From: Adineta ricciae
Taxonomy: Eukaryota > Rotifera > Eurotatoria > Adinetida > Adinetidae
DNA: 64,000 nucleotides
Direction: 5' to 3'
Assembly (NCBI GenBank): GCA_905250025.1
Contig: CAJNOJ010000031.1
Coordinates: 124,001-188,000, forward strand
In this document: positions 49,468 through 60,933 of the stretch, in pieces
How the letters are laid out: each line of letters begins with the position of its first letter
Numbering within the stretch: position 1 is the stretch's first letter
Position numbers and translations under genes: made by a program
The notes under the pieces: generated by a model
The model's database searches: none
Seen by the model: the letters and a program-made list of their open reading frames with translations, nothing else
What the model was told of the DNA's origin: nothing

Positions 49468-50936
49468 ATGTCTTCTGATCTGTCTGCTTTGTTCAATAAT
49501 GCGAAGAAAGTCGCATTAGTTAGTGTTCCAGTGAAAGAAGAGGAGCCGGTAGAACAAGAAGAAGAAGAACAAGAGGAAGAAGTTATTGAGGGACCGAAGA
49601 AAAAGGCGAGGTAGTGGTGGTTGTTGTTGTGAAGTTATGGATGAAATTCTTAACATTTGTTTCTTTAGAATCGAACGGAAGTATGAAGATCCGTCCATTG
49701 CCAATGCACAAACAGTTTTTGTTGGAAATGTTCCAAGTGGATGTACACAAAAAGTACTTAAGTCTCCTTGATATTGCAATTGTGTATTTCAATATTTATT
49801 TCATTAGGAACTAAAAAGATTATTTTCAAAATACGGTACAATCGATTCTATTCGACTTCGAAATATTGTAAATTTTTTGTCAGAAACATAAATCTCGGTT
49901 TTTTTTTACTTTTTCGATCTTTTAGGTTCCGTTGAACCCCAAACGAGGTAACCGTTTGGCGTTTATCAAGTAAATTACCGATATTTTGCACTGACTGAAT
50001 GAATGGTTCATAGCTGAACATTTCTAGGAAAGAATTTCATCCTTTACAAAAAACCATCACTGCTTTCGTTCGATTTGCTGATGAGTCTCAAGCAAAAAAT
50101 GCTACTTCATTGTAAGTTTCCCTTTATTTGAAAAGTAAATAAAGACATAGACCTTCTTTAGGAATGGTGAACTGTATAAAGAACACCATCTACGTGTTGA
50201 CATGGCACAAAATCAAAATGAAGGAGCTAAAGTACTTGAATAGACATAAGATCGATATTTCGAAATGAAAATTTGATAATTTATTTATAGCATGATAACA
50301 AGCGAAGTATATTTATCGGAAATCTACCATTTGACGCTAGTGACGATGATGTTTGGAAAGCATTTGAAGAGTGCGGTGAAATTGAAAGTAAGATCGATAC
50401 GATTTCTTACATGAAAATCATACGATGTTTCTTTGAACAGGTGTCCGTCTTGTTCGTGATCGTGCCACTAGTGTTGGGAAAGGTTTTGGCTATGTTCTAT
50501 TTCAAGTATATTAACAATCACAAGTTGAATTCTGTATCTATCCATCGATATACTGTCTAGGATGAAGCATCTGTTGCCTTAGCATTGAGAATGGATGGAA
50601 ATTGTCAAGTTGGTAATCGACAGATACGAATCAAAGCTGCCGTGAAGAAACCTAAGGTACAGAGTATGATGAAATCGATTGAATTTAACGTGTTTCTTGT
50701 GCATTTAGCGAGTAAAACCTGTTATTCCCCCGAAGAAATATCGACGACAGAATAAAAAGTTCAACTCAGCGAATTCCAACCCTTCAGATGGTACAGATGG
50801 CGTACAACAAGGTCGAATTGAGAAACGACCAGCGGTCAAATTAAGAAAAGAAAAGCAAAAGAAGAAAAAGAAGCAACACGCTGTTAAAACAAATAATTCG
50901 CGAAAAGATGTTATCCAACTGAAGAAAAAAACTTGA
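49468..50936 (+). CDS. RBM34: RBM34/Nop12-like nucleolar RNA-binding protein
   Basis: About ten small exons with 45-60 bp introns, the first 49468-49610, run from ATG to TGA at 50934. A Glu-rich acidic N-terminus ([15 protein letters not shown]) ends in the basic patch KKKAR. RRM1 follows with RNP2 TVFVGNVP and a late RNP1 ITAFVRF, and RRM2 with RNP2 [10 protein letters not shown] and RNP1 [10 protein letters not shown]. The C-terminus is very basic ([11 protein letters not shown]). This layout is that of RBM34 and yeast Nop12, which act in 60S ribosomal subunit assembly in the nucleolus. The ATG directly abuts an acceptor-like AG. Confidence 0.9.
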
Positions 50937-51065
50937 GAATTTCAAAAATCAGTGTTGATAATCAATAAACGAATTTTGTTTTGTTGTTACCGAAAAACAT
51001 ACTCATTGACTTTCGAACATAATTTATCTTTCAAACAGCAAGATAACATCAAAGAACTGAATAAC

Positions 51066-51075
51066 ACTATAAATA
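51066..51075 (+). promoter_or_regulatory. TATA box upstream of the 169-aa protein gene
   Basis: CTATAAATAG about 40 bp before the ATG at 51110, a near-consensus TATA box with a short implied leader. Confidence 0.5.
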
Positions 51076-51109
51076 GAAGATAATATAACTTTCACATACA
51101 CTTTCTCTA

Positions 51110-51668
51110 ATGGGTGCTCTGTGTAGTTGCGGTAAAGGCGACCCGAAACCAGCGCTGAAACATGTACAAATCAAACCATTTGTTGCGACCGAATCTAATG
51201 CAAATCAATCTTCAACAGTTATTCATTCTTCTGAAGAAATTCTCTCTGATACACTTCAAACTAAAATCACCCACGATATTGATGAATACGTATCCACTAT
51301 ACCTTCTGCGTATCAAGTGAGTTACTTCGATGTTCAATCTTTATTTACGAATTTCCTCATGCTAGAATGAGCGTGAACGTATTGTTAATGAAATGAATCG
51401 TGCCGTACCTGCGTCGTATCTCGGTTTGACCTATTCGGACTATCCAGATATAAATGGCGCAAAGGTAAATGAGATGGCACGAAGATTAGTCACATCGAAT
51501 GAAGCGAAACAACAATTGATCGACCGAATTGATAAACAAATTGATCCAATATTTATATCGCAAACATCGACTTGGACTTCATTATCTCGTGAAACGGCTC
51601 GACCAGTCATAAGATCATTCATCGAGAAAAATGTCAATGAAAAATTCAATAGTCTTCGATTAGAATAA
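51110..51668 (+). CDS. Small putatively N-myristoylated protein, unrecognised
   Basis: Two exons (51110-51316, 51366-51668) give 169 aa. MGALCSCGKGDPK has Gly2 and nearby Cys5/Cys7, a good myristoylation plus palmitoylation signal, and no TM segment, so it is likely lipid-anchored to the inner membrane face. The rest is helical and hydrophilic, with RERIVNEMNRAVPASYLGL and a C-terminal region rich in charged residues (RSFIEKNVNEKF). I do not recognise a family. The splice junction restores YQNERERIV in frame. Confidence 0.7.
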
Positions 51669-52373
51669 ACTTTTTTTTCTCGCAGAATAAATACGAATAG
51701 ATAGAGAAAATCGGCGACTGTTTGTTTACGTCGTTCCTCTTCGATTTCAGTAGTTATTGCTAACATGGACAATAAGTAAAACTCTCTCAGCCATTCTGGT
51801 CGGAAAACCATGAATTTTTTTAACATTTCGACGCTGATCAGCAATAACTATCGAATCGCCAAGAAGAAGTCTTTGCTGTACTTGAGTGATACTCCACATT
51901 CATCTATCGATAGAGTGTAATGTTTAGTAAAATTGCGTAGTTTGTTCATAGTTGGAGTTTTTACCATGAAAACACCGTCAAGCGTCATTGTTGTTCTTTC
52001 TCATTGCGTAACACACTATAGATTTGATGAATTGTGACAAAAACATTATTTAAACCATTGACATTATGCTTGAATCATCCTTTACTTTCACCTGGAGGAA
52101 ACAATAGGTGATATATCATTACGTGACACTCTCATTGCTGAAAATCAATCCGAAATATATCGTTTGTTCGTTGATGATCGATTCAGAATTCGAAATTCAG
52201 TTTGTAAGAGAGAAGACATACTGAGTTTTATTTGACCAAGTTAAACTTGTATATAGAACACCGAATATATTTTAGTTAATGTTTTCAGATGAAATACAAC
52301 ATAAGTACGAAACAAACAGAAAGAACAAAAGAGACAGACATATGAACTATACAAAAAGACATGTTGAGGATGT
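51669..52373. other. Intergenic, convergent 3' ends
   Basis: Between the small plus-strand gene and minus-strand ACTL6A. A minus-strand ORF at 51440-51844 overlaps the small gene and has no recognisable content. Nothing else seen. Confidence 0.45.
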
Positions 52374-53785
52374 TTATGGACATTTTCTATCGATGATAAA
52401 TTTTCCACTTTCATCATATTCTTGTTTGGATATCCACATTTGATGAAATGAACCCAATGAAGCAAGAATAGAACCGCCAATCCATGAGCTAAATCGTCGT
52501 TCGCTAAGCGAAGGTGGAATATGAACTTTTATTCGCATTGCTTGGGGTAAAATTTGTGATAGTTCACGATGAAGACGTTCGACAAGGCCAAGAAAATACG
52601 AATTACCACCGACGATACTTATATTGGAATAAAGTGACGATCGAACATCGGGATCGCACATTGTAACTGAGTTTGTTACTAGACGTGGAAGATCAAGCAT
52701 TGAAGTTAATTGTACATTGCCACCTTTGACGATTGATGGGTTAAATAAACTTTCACTAAGAAAAAATTTTATCATAGTTTTCTTCGGAAACACAAAGTAA
52801 TATTTACTTACGGAATACGATAACGTTCTTCACCGAAATCGAGATTTAATCCATTAGGAAATTCGTATGCAACGCGTGGTAATTGACTAATTTCGTTTTC
52901 GTTATACGGTGTATCAGATATTTGTAAAACAGTTTGTGCTAAATCTTGTAAAACTTCTTTCGTCATAAACTTCTTATACGAATCACTAATATTCTCTGGT
53001 AAATTCGTTTTCATCGTCCACTTCGGCTGCTCATATGGTTGAACGGGTTCACGTGATTTAATCAAATAATGTGGAACTATCTCATGATGTTGATTGTCTA
53101 GTAATTGCTTCAATTGTGATAGAATGAAATCACCGCCAAGTGGTGATTGAACAATGGCTTTTTGTAAAACCATTCCTTCATGAACAGGTACAGCTGTTGT
53201 GTGCGTTGCGCCACAATCGAGTATTAATGCTGTTGCTTTACCTTGAGCGAATGACGAAAGAACCGCATTCTTTGCTAGATAAAATGCTGGAATTTGAAAT
53301 TTCTCAAACATGATTTCGCATAACTTTTCACGTTTAAAACGCTGATTGATCGGTGGTTCAGACATGACGATCGGATGATACTGTGGACCTTGTTCTTTGT
53401 CACAAAGGCAATCGAATGTATGTGACATGATTTGTTCGAATAAGTCCCAATCGTCAATCATTCCATCTTTTAAAAATGTTTGCATATACAGATTCGAACG
53501 TGGAACACGAAGTGAATTCAAATCAAAGAAATATTTCTTCTTCGGCATAGTTATCATTTGTGTGTCATCAACGTTCATGGCGTTTTCATCGTTGGGTATC
53601 TCTAAGATTCCAACGTGACTTGGAAAATCATATTTGGGCGTTTCTTCACCGGCATAACCAGCGCGAACTGTATGAGAACCAATATCAATGACTAGAGCAC
53701 CAACTTCATCGCTACCTAGAATTTAAAAGATAAGATTGTCATTCTTTCATTAAAAAGATCACGTACCATACGTTCCGCTGCTCAT
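52374..53785 (-). CDS. ACTL6A: Actin-related protein BAF53 / ACTL6A (Arp4)
   Basis: Three exons (53785-53767, 53715-52812, 52755-52374) give 434 aa, close to the 429 of human ACTL6A. It opens MSSGTYGSDEVGALVIDIGS and continues HTVRAGYAGEETPKYDFPS, has LRVPRSNLY, HPIVMSEPPIN, LILDCGATHTTAVPVHEG, VAYEFPNGLNLDFGEERYRIP, and ends RRFSSWIGGSILASLGSFHQMW with KQEYDESGK and the terminal RKCP. It is a nuclear subunit of SWI/SNF (BAF), INO80 and TIP60/NuA4 complexes, binding nuclear actin and the HSA helix. The first coding exon is only 19 nt. Confidence 0.96.
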
Positions 53786-53932
53786 TGTTTTCTAATGACG
53801 AAGATATTTCAGTATCTACAAATTAACAATACGTGAGAATAAAAGAATTTTCATGCAGATTTATACAGAATATAATTATGGAATGCAGAAATGAAGATTA
53901 AAAAGAAGAAAAACAATTTTTAAAAAACTAAA

Positions 53933-55223
53933 TCATCTGTGATTGGTCGGAGTCGACAACTTGGCAGCTGCTTGTTCCCAGGCATTGATTGATTGAGTAT
54001 AAAAATCCACTTTTTTGTTAGCCATCGAATGAAACAGATCCATTAATTCTTTGTCTTTTCCTTCTGTCCATCGTTGTACGTCAGCTTTAATTGTTTCATT
54101 CGCAATCGTTAATTGATCGAACATCTCTTCGTTGTTACTCGCAGTAACATTATCAGCGAATTGTGCACGACGTTTTAGAACATCCTGCACAACGCCAGTG
54201 AATAGAACATATTCATTGATCGGTTCAATATATTTCGTATTTGTCGTGCGAAGTAAATCATCTTGATTGTCCACTATTTTCTGTTCCGCATTGCATATTG
54301 TGTCAACTAGTGAGTCGTTTTCATCATATTTCCGTTCGGTATCCAGCCATTGTTTGAATGTGGAGAGTAAATGCTCTTCTTCAGTGTGTATGGCTATTTG
54401 ATCGGATTCGATTTTTCGTGAAAGACGTTCGAGTTTACGAAGATTGTCTTGTAACATTTGAATTTGGTTATCTGTTCGAGAAAATTCACTCGGAATGGGT
54501 TTTCCACGACCAATGGGTTGACGAAATGGATTCGAAGTTGATGAAGTCATTTGAGGAGTTAAGGGCGACGTTGGATTCGGTTGTTGCTGAGCAGAATGAA
54601 GCGCCTCATCGTCAGCAGTCAAAAATAATTGTACAGACGGATCAATTGAAATAACGGGATTATTTATAATTCGTCGAAGGAAATTCTGTAGACCTAAACA
54701 TTGGCGAAAATGAAAAACAAGTTTACTTTTCTTTTTTATTAATCTTACCGTTCATACGTCGTCGAATAAATTCTCCATCGTCAGCGATAACATGCAGTTT
54801 CTTTGATAGCGTATGTTTGATTGGCAAAGGTGAAATAATATTAAATGGATATTTAACATCGAGAAGATTTTTTAACCAGACAAAATCATTATAACGTCGT
54901 CGTACGTTAGTTTCATTGATTTGAACTCCATCATTGTATGTTTGCATGGTGACTAAATATGTTATAAATGAATCGAGATTGGACTTATGCTTTTTTGGAT
55001 CTCCAACATAGATTTTAGTTTGCTCCTCATTGACTTCGACTTCCTCTCGACGTTCGTTTGTGGACGGCAGAATCCAGTCATTGTGACTATGACTAATTGA
55101 TAACGAAGACGTTTTTTCAAGACAATCAGGATCGGCAACATTCGGTGTTGTTTGACCGTTTTCATGCGCATTCGAAATGCCTTGTTCATCTTCACGCAAA
55201 GCTCGACTTAATGGATCATCCAT
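53933..55223 (-). CDS. Sorting nexin of the SNX7/SNX30 type (PX-BAR)
   Basis: Two exons (55223-54749, 54693-53933) give 411 aa from MDDPLSRAL. An in-frame ATG at 55295 would add 24 mostly hydrophobic residues and is less likely. The PX domain has TKIYVGDPKKHKSNLDSFITY, the lipid-binding VRRRYNDFVWL, PLPIKHTLSKK and FIRRRMNGLQNFLRRI. A disordered linker with SNPFRQP follows, then a helical BAR-type region (NLRKLERLSRKIESDQ to AWEQAAAKL). SNX7/30 pair with SNX4 in endosome-to-Golgi recycling and autophagosome formation. RRRYND and the VDDPKKH-like start favour SNX7/30 over SNX4. Confidence 0.87.
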
Positions 55224-56061
55224 GCCGAAATGCAAATAGATAAATTCACTTGAAATGAGAAGAGTAGATCGAAGAAGAAAGAACAGATGAATCATTGTTC
55301 AAAGAATTCTAATTGACCTGTCTCTTTTAAAGAAGAAAGATGTCGCTCTAGTTTGAATAAACTTGCCGTGTTTTCTCTACTACAAATATAGAAGAACTGA
55401 GCGCCTGACACCGTTCGCCTTTCTTCACCTTCCGCCTGATTTTATTTGTTCAATGCGATTATTAATGTACTTCGAGTGTACTCAGTGTGTTATAAAAATG
55501 CACCGCTTTCAACGTGCGAACATTCATCGTTAATTGTTGATGTAGTCTCGTCAGGTTACTTAGCGATTCGATTGCAAACACGACTTTCTCTCGGAAATGT
55601 TAACACGTATTCTGAGATATCTATCTTCAATCAAGTGTAAAAACTTACAAAGAATCATTTTTAATCATAATAGTTTTGCAATTTAAGATTGACACTTATC
55701 TTGAGATTAATCTCGGATTAGAAAATGATCTTTTTTTGTTTGCGACTCAAGGTGAAGATCTCATCCTGTTAATGCGCAAGATATAAATAGGAAAACGTGA
55801 AATGCTGTTATGTTGTTCTTTCCTAGCAAATATTTATCCAGAAACAAATTACGTGATGGATCCGTATGATTGTATGGATAAATGAAATAAAGAACTACTC
55901 ATTTCTACACAGGAAATAACTGAGAAAAAACGCATTTAAGCGCGATAATTTGATCTACGAATAACTTCCTGATGTTCCCTTTTTTTTCCTAATAATGTTG
56001 TAATTAGAAAGATAGGCTTGGATAAAACAATCAAAATATCTTTCACGTTTATTTTTCAAAA
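55224..56061. other. Intergenic
   Basis: Upstream of the sorting nexin and downstream of ALG13, both minus strand. A TATA-like AGATATAAATAGG lies near 55782 on the plus strand without a gene after it. The short ORF 55446-55640 has no support. Confidence 0.45.
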
Positions 56062-56556
56062 TCATTCCGTCATAATTTCATTCAAATATCGTCCGAATAA
56101 CAAAGGATTGCCTTTTTCATATTGCTCAAATCGATGGTTGACGAATTTCTTCAACGTTTCTGCTAATGTCGCACAGGTGCAAAAATACAGATAACCTTGC
56201 TTTTCCATTACATGCGCGATCTCAAGTTGATGGTTGTTCATCAGTTGTTCATTGATCACCACTAACAACGGTTTGTTTGCTTCAAGTGTTTGCAAAATCG
56301 TTCCTGCACCAGCATGACTGATGACGAGATCCGCTTGTTGAATATCATTCTCAATCGAGTCTTTATACTGGTAAAACTGAATCGGAATGGGAGTAGTTTC
56401 ATGCGATGGCATTGGAGAACTTCCTATTTGTAAAATTAACTTCTCAATATGTAAATCATCGACAAGTGTGTGCAGAACATTTGCGTCTTTGACAATCGTC
56501 TCGATTAGGAGATCAAATTTAGTCGTTCCTACAGTAACAAAAACACTCTTGCCCAT
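56062..56556 (-). CDS. ALG13: UDP-GlcNAc transferase catalytic subunit ALG13
   Basis: Intronless, 164 aa, the size of short ALG13 orthologues without extra domains. The N-terminus KSVFVTVGTTKFDLLI is the GT-B C-terminal half start. LVISHAGAGTILQTLEANKPLLVVIN is the nucleotide-sugar binding loop, and NNHQLEIAHVMEKQGYLYFC completes the donor site. ALG13 with membrane-bound ALG14 adds the second GlcNAc to the dolichol-linked oligosaccharide on the cytosolic face of the ER. ALG14 is not in this window. Confidence 0.95.
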   Translation of the reverse strand: MGKSVFVTVGTTKFDLLIETIVKDANVLHTLVDDLHIEKLILQIGSSPMPSHETTPIPIQFYQYKDSIENDIQQADLVISHAGAGTILQTLEANKPLLVVINEQLMNNHQLEIAHVMEKQGYLYFCTCATLAETLKKFVNHRFEQYEKGNPLLFGRYLNEIMTE

Positions 56557-56722
56557 GTTAATCTAAAAAATAAGTGTATACATGAGAACAAAAAGTGAAC
56601 TTGTCACATTGCGTAAACAAAGAGAAATGAGAAGAGATGAAATGAACAAAACAAACTATACATGACAAGTCATTTGCTGGACGGAGTTGAGCAGTGATGA
56701 TTTTGTCAAAAGATGACACATT

Positions 56723-57787
56723 TTATAATAAAATACAATTACAAAAACATTTGTCATGTGAATGTCTATCTAGTGCAACTTTAGCAGCGTATTCAAACAC
56801 TTCGCGTACACCTTCACGCGTCTTGGCTGAACATTCGAGATAATTACGTGCGCCAATACGTTTAGCACAGAGGAGAGCATCTTCGGTGGTGATCACTTTT
56901 TGATTTTGAGATTTAATTCGTTCGTGCACAGCTGGATCATCGCGTAGATCACGTTTATTGGCAATGAGAAGTATCGGAACATTATGACAATAATGTTTCA
57001 CTTCCGGCGCCCATTTGTCCAACACACATGTTAAACTATCAGGTAAATCGAATGCAAAACAGATGAGAACAACTTGAGTATTGGGATATCCAAGTACCCG
57101 GAGTCTAAAAAAGCATGAAATCAATTAGAACAAAGGTTTCTATTCGACACAAGCAAGTGTTATTTGTAGAAACTAATGAAAACGATCTCGGAGATTATTT
57201 TCGAACTAAGGGCATATCTTTTTTGAAAAGAAATGAAGTGTTCATTTTCTTTTGTTCGAACTAATTCCTAGAAAAAGACCGTTTTGCGCATCCGAGCGTC
57301 GAAAGATAATATATTTATATATTCACAAAGGAATTTAATGGATTAAAATAAAGATTTGTTATTTTGACTGTAAATTTTGTATTTCGGTCGTCTTTTTTAA
57401 TAAAAAACAACAAGATTGCTGCAAGGCAAAGATATTCTTAGTCAGAACTGAAATTTATTGATAATAAACTACTATTCATAGTTAATAATCCGCACATGTT
57501 AAACTTCTCCCCGTGAGATATGAACAAAACATGATATCGAGAAATTTAATAAAGATGCTTCGTCATAATTACCTGGCGTATTCTTCTTGGCCAGCTGTAT
57601 CGATTAATAATAGTTCAATGCGTTTATTATCAACATCAATAATATGAGTATTTCCTTCGAATAATGTTGGAACATAATCTTGACAAAATCGATTATCTTT
57701 AAATGCATAAAGTAATGATGTTTTACCGACATTTCCATTGCCAACAACGACTAATTTTTTGCGAACTAAATCAACATCAGAAGTCAT
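56723..57787 (-). CDS. Rho-family small GTPase
   Basis: Two exons (57787-57573, 57104-56723) with a 468-bp intron, long for this locus, give 198 aa. P-loop GNGNVGKTS, effector loop DYVPTLFEGN, switch II LLIDTAGQEEYARLR, NKRDL base motif, the Rho insert region (DPAVHERIKSQNQKVITTED) and ECSAK are present. The C-terminus CFCNCILL has a CaaX box ending in Leu, predicting geranylgeranylation, with extra Cys for palmitoylation. RhoA-like actin regulators have this layout. The P-loop Asn at the position of Ala15 in RhoA is unusual. The intron interrupts switch II. Confidence 0.93.
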
Positions 57788-59626
57788 TTGGATTTAATGT
57801 TATTGTTGGTTTTTTTTCTTCGTCGTTTTTTTTTCTTAATTCATTATTATGTTCGTCTTCTTGCAGGCAACCTTCGAAGAGCAACAGAACAAGAAAAAAT
57901 CCAGTAGAAATAAATAAGCTTCTCTCTTCTCTCCTTCTCGCTCTTTTTTCTCCTTTCCCCTCTCTCTCTCTCTCTTCCCTACTTTTCGACTATTAAGGAA
58001 GAGCGAAATCCATTTCCTCCAAAATAAACTAAAGGGAAAACGTTCTGAAGAAGAAGATGATGATGATGATTGATCTTCATTATACTTAAACAAGCAATCA
58101 ACGTGGAGAGAGAGAATACTTAATACAAATAATCAAAACAATTTTCAAATCACTTCGCCTATTAGCAACGAGAAATCGAGAAAAAAATATTGACACATGA
58201 AGACTACTAGAATGTCAAAGGTAAACGAAAAAGAAAGCAAGAGGTAATATATAGTTATACAAAGATGAATGAGAAGAAAAACACACACGAGAGTGTGTCA
58301 ACGATGGCAGATGTGAGTATGAGACTAAGAAATGTAAGCATCACAACGACATTCGAGTTGTTGTTGCTTCCATATATCCATAATTATCATTCGATAGGCT
58401 CATTAACACTCAGCAAAGTAAGACAAGAAAAAAAAACCGATGTCAAAATCACAACGAGAGATGAAGAAGAGACAGTAATGTCAAGTCTATTAAGCATGAA
58501 TAGATAAGATATATGTTTCATCAATATTATCAAATAAGGCATACAGAAAAACATGCTTATATGAAAATAGACGAGGTAACTGATATTTCTTTTTCTTTCA
58601 CTCGGTTACTTAATCCAACCACTCGATACATCACATCCGCGAAGTTTCTATTCTCTGTTCATAATCTTCGTTTTCCCCTCGTCCATGTGTTCGAGCTCAA
58701 ACTGAGGAAACAAGATTGATATGGATCATTGTTAGAGCACAAATGATGAAGACTTGCAGCTGAAAGTCATCTCGCCTAGTTGTCGATTGTACGGACGTTT
58801 TTCTTATGTAATTAATTGAATTAAAAGCAAGAAAACACTTCAAACCACACTTTGCCGGTTTGATTCTCGATTAAATAATTGTCCTTTCCTAGATTTCTCT
58901 TTTCTCTTCATTCTCATATTCACATGCGCACAAGGTTGTCATTTATTTAGGGATTAAGTAAATTTTATAAGATTTTTCTTCTCACACAATCCTAGCCTTA
59001 CAGTCTGGATTGATTCTCATCACTATTGCTCACTTGAGATATGTTGTATTTCAATACTTACTGCCTTTTTTGTCTATGAAATACTATCACAACTAACGGC
59101 AACTAACGAACAATAATAACGACAAGAATAAGAGTAAAAACGGATGAGGAGAGCGCGAATGAAAGGGAGAGAGAGTAATGTTCGGCAGCTATGCTTGATT
59201 CCGTATACTATTGTGCACACCACGACTATTTTCTTCCCGTTTTCTTTCTTTTTTTTTTGTTCTCATCGTCGTTCGAGTTTGAGTTTTTCTTTCTTCTCGT
59301 GTGTCGTCCAACACATTGATCTTGTTCGTTGTAGAACTTTTACCTGTCTGTATCATAATTAACACTTCATATTGAGAACTGTCAAAAACAGCGAAGTATT
59401 TCCGTTTTGACAATGAAAATTTTAAATATATATGATTTCCTTTGAAAAGAAAGATGAGCACATGCTTCTATCATTTCTGCTTACCTTTTCTTTCCAAGGA
59501 AATTCTTTGAGAAAAAAAAAGTTCATCTCTTCTTTCCTTTATTATTCCAATAAACTGAAAAGAGGATGGAGAATAAACGAGACAAGATCTAAAAAAAGGA
59601 GAAGAGAAAGTGAAATGAAGCATTTC
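57788..59626. other. Long intergenic region, low-complexity rich
   Basis: 5' region of the Rho GTPase gene and 3' region of the four-TM gene. It has a CTCTCTCTCTCT tract near 57961-57975, GATGATGATGA near 58057 and poly-A runs. Several small ORFs on both strands lack any domain and are not called. Possible 5'UTR exons for the GTPase cannot be located. Confidence 0.45.
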
Positions 59627-60229
59627 CTATTGTGTCTTTTGATATTGATGAAATATAAGAAAAAATATAATCATAATGAAACTTAAGATAATAATATAAA
59701 AAAAAAGAAAAAGAAGTATATAGAATGAATAATAAATAATTGGATGACAATAATCTGATGTTTGTTTGTTTAATTCAACTGTAGATGAGATCTTCAGTAA
59801 ATTGAAAGTTAACAGAACTAATCCGCACAAGCAAATCAACAGAAAGATGATTTCCAACAATACCAAGATCATTGGTGTTCCTTCGCTTAAGTGATACGTT
59901 AATTTCGATGTTAGTTTTATCGCACATTCCCATACGATGACGATACCAATTAGCAAAACAGCTGCAATTAATGATGTGATGCCACAAACGATCATGTGTA
60001 ATGGCAAATACACCGATTTTGAACATGAATGAAGAAAGAGACTCCCGATCGTGATCATATAAATTGGAATTGAGATCATGAGAAAACTGGAGGAGATTAA
60101 TTGTCGTCGATTGTACCATTGAATAAACAAATGAATGATCTGATCGATGAGAATCTCCGCCGGATTTGGCAAACGTTCTTTGAACGTCTCGACTAACGAT
60201 TTTCGCTGCTCAGGACTGTTTTCAGACAT
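59627..60229 (-). CDS. Four-TM membrane protein, unrecognised
   Basis: Starting at MSENSPEQRKSL (ATG 60229) the ORF is 200 aa and intronless. A cytosolic N-terminus and an amphipathic stretch precede four long hydrophobic segments (about 44-66, 72-101, 115-142 and 165-193). Loops are short. MS4A, MARVEL and TMEM-type proteins share this topology but no motif decides between them. The last segment is extremely rich in Phe/Ile. Membrane of residence unknown. Confidence 0.65.
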   Translation of the reverse strand: MSENSPEQRKSLVETFKERLPNPAEILIDQIIHLFIQWYNRRQLISSSFLMISIPIYMITIGSLFLHSCSKSVYLPLHMIVCGITSLIAAVLLIGIVIVWECAIKLTSKLTYHLSEGTPMILVLLEIIFLLICLCGLVLLTFNLLKISSTVELNKQTSDYCHPIIYYSFYILLFLFFYIIILSFIMIIFFLIFHQYQKTQ

Positions 60230-60933
60230 AATACGAAACGAAAAAACGAAAGTCAATTACTCGGGAAACAAGATCAATTCCTTTCAAGTATTTTTCTTGT
60301 TGTTATCATTAATCACTCATATGTCAATCATTATTCTATTAGATAAATATCCTGATAGTAATCAGATCATTTTGAAATATCCTCGAGTGAAAGAGAAAGG
60401 ATCTTTATCAAGGCATGAGTTCGTTGAAAAACAAAAATTTAATGCGAAGGAAAAGATTCTTTATTAAGACATAAAGACTATTATCTTAAGGACGGCATGT
60501 TCTAATGTTAAGTATCTTTCAATCCTGTCCAATCGCATTCAAACTTGTGCGCGTCTGTTTTTCTTATAAATATTAATCAATCGATTCTCATTTACAATGC
60601 AGACTTGTTTTTCTCAAAATAAAACAAAAAAGTTTTGTTTAACCAAATGACTAATGTCTATATATATATTCTGTTTCTCGGATGTATTTCTAAAAAAGAG
60701 TTGATACAAATATGTTTCAGAATAAAAGGAAGAAATGAACGTATTGATGCATACAATGAAATACACAAAAACAGTAAAGAAGCGTGATCAGTTTCGAATT
60801 TCTATGTGCAAATAGATAGATTTCCAAGGAAAATAACTGTAGTCGAATGTATACACACATATATAGGGGTAAATATGTATATATCTGAAGAGAGAAATAC
60901 TTCGAAAAAAAATAAGAAAACGTCGAAATTCAT
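60230..60933. other. Intergenic
   Basis: AT-rich, with ATATATATA text near 60660 and 60855. An ORF at 60147-60467 overlaps the start of the four-TM gene and has no domain. No gene supported. Confidence 0.45.

Noticed and set aside
57836..58093. ORFs around the CTCTCT tract upstream of the Rho gene
   Set aside because: Charged low-complexity translations (KERERGKEKK-type) of a microsatellite.
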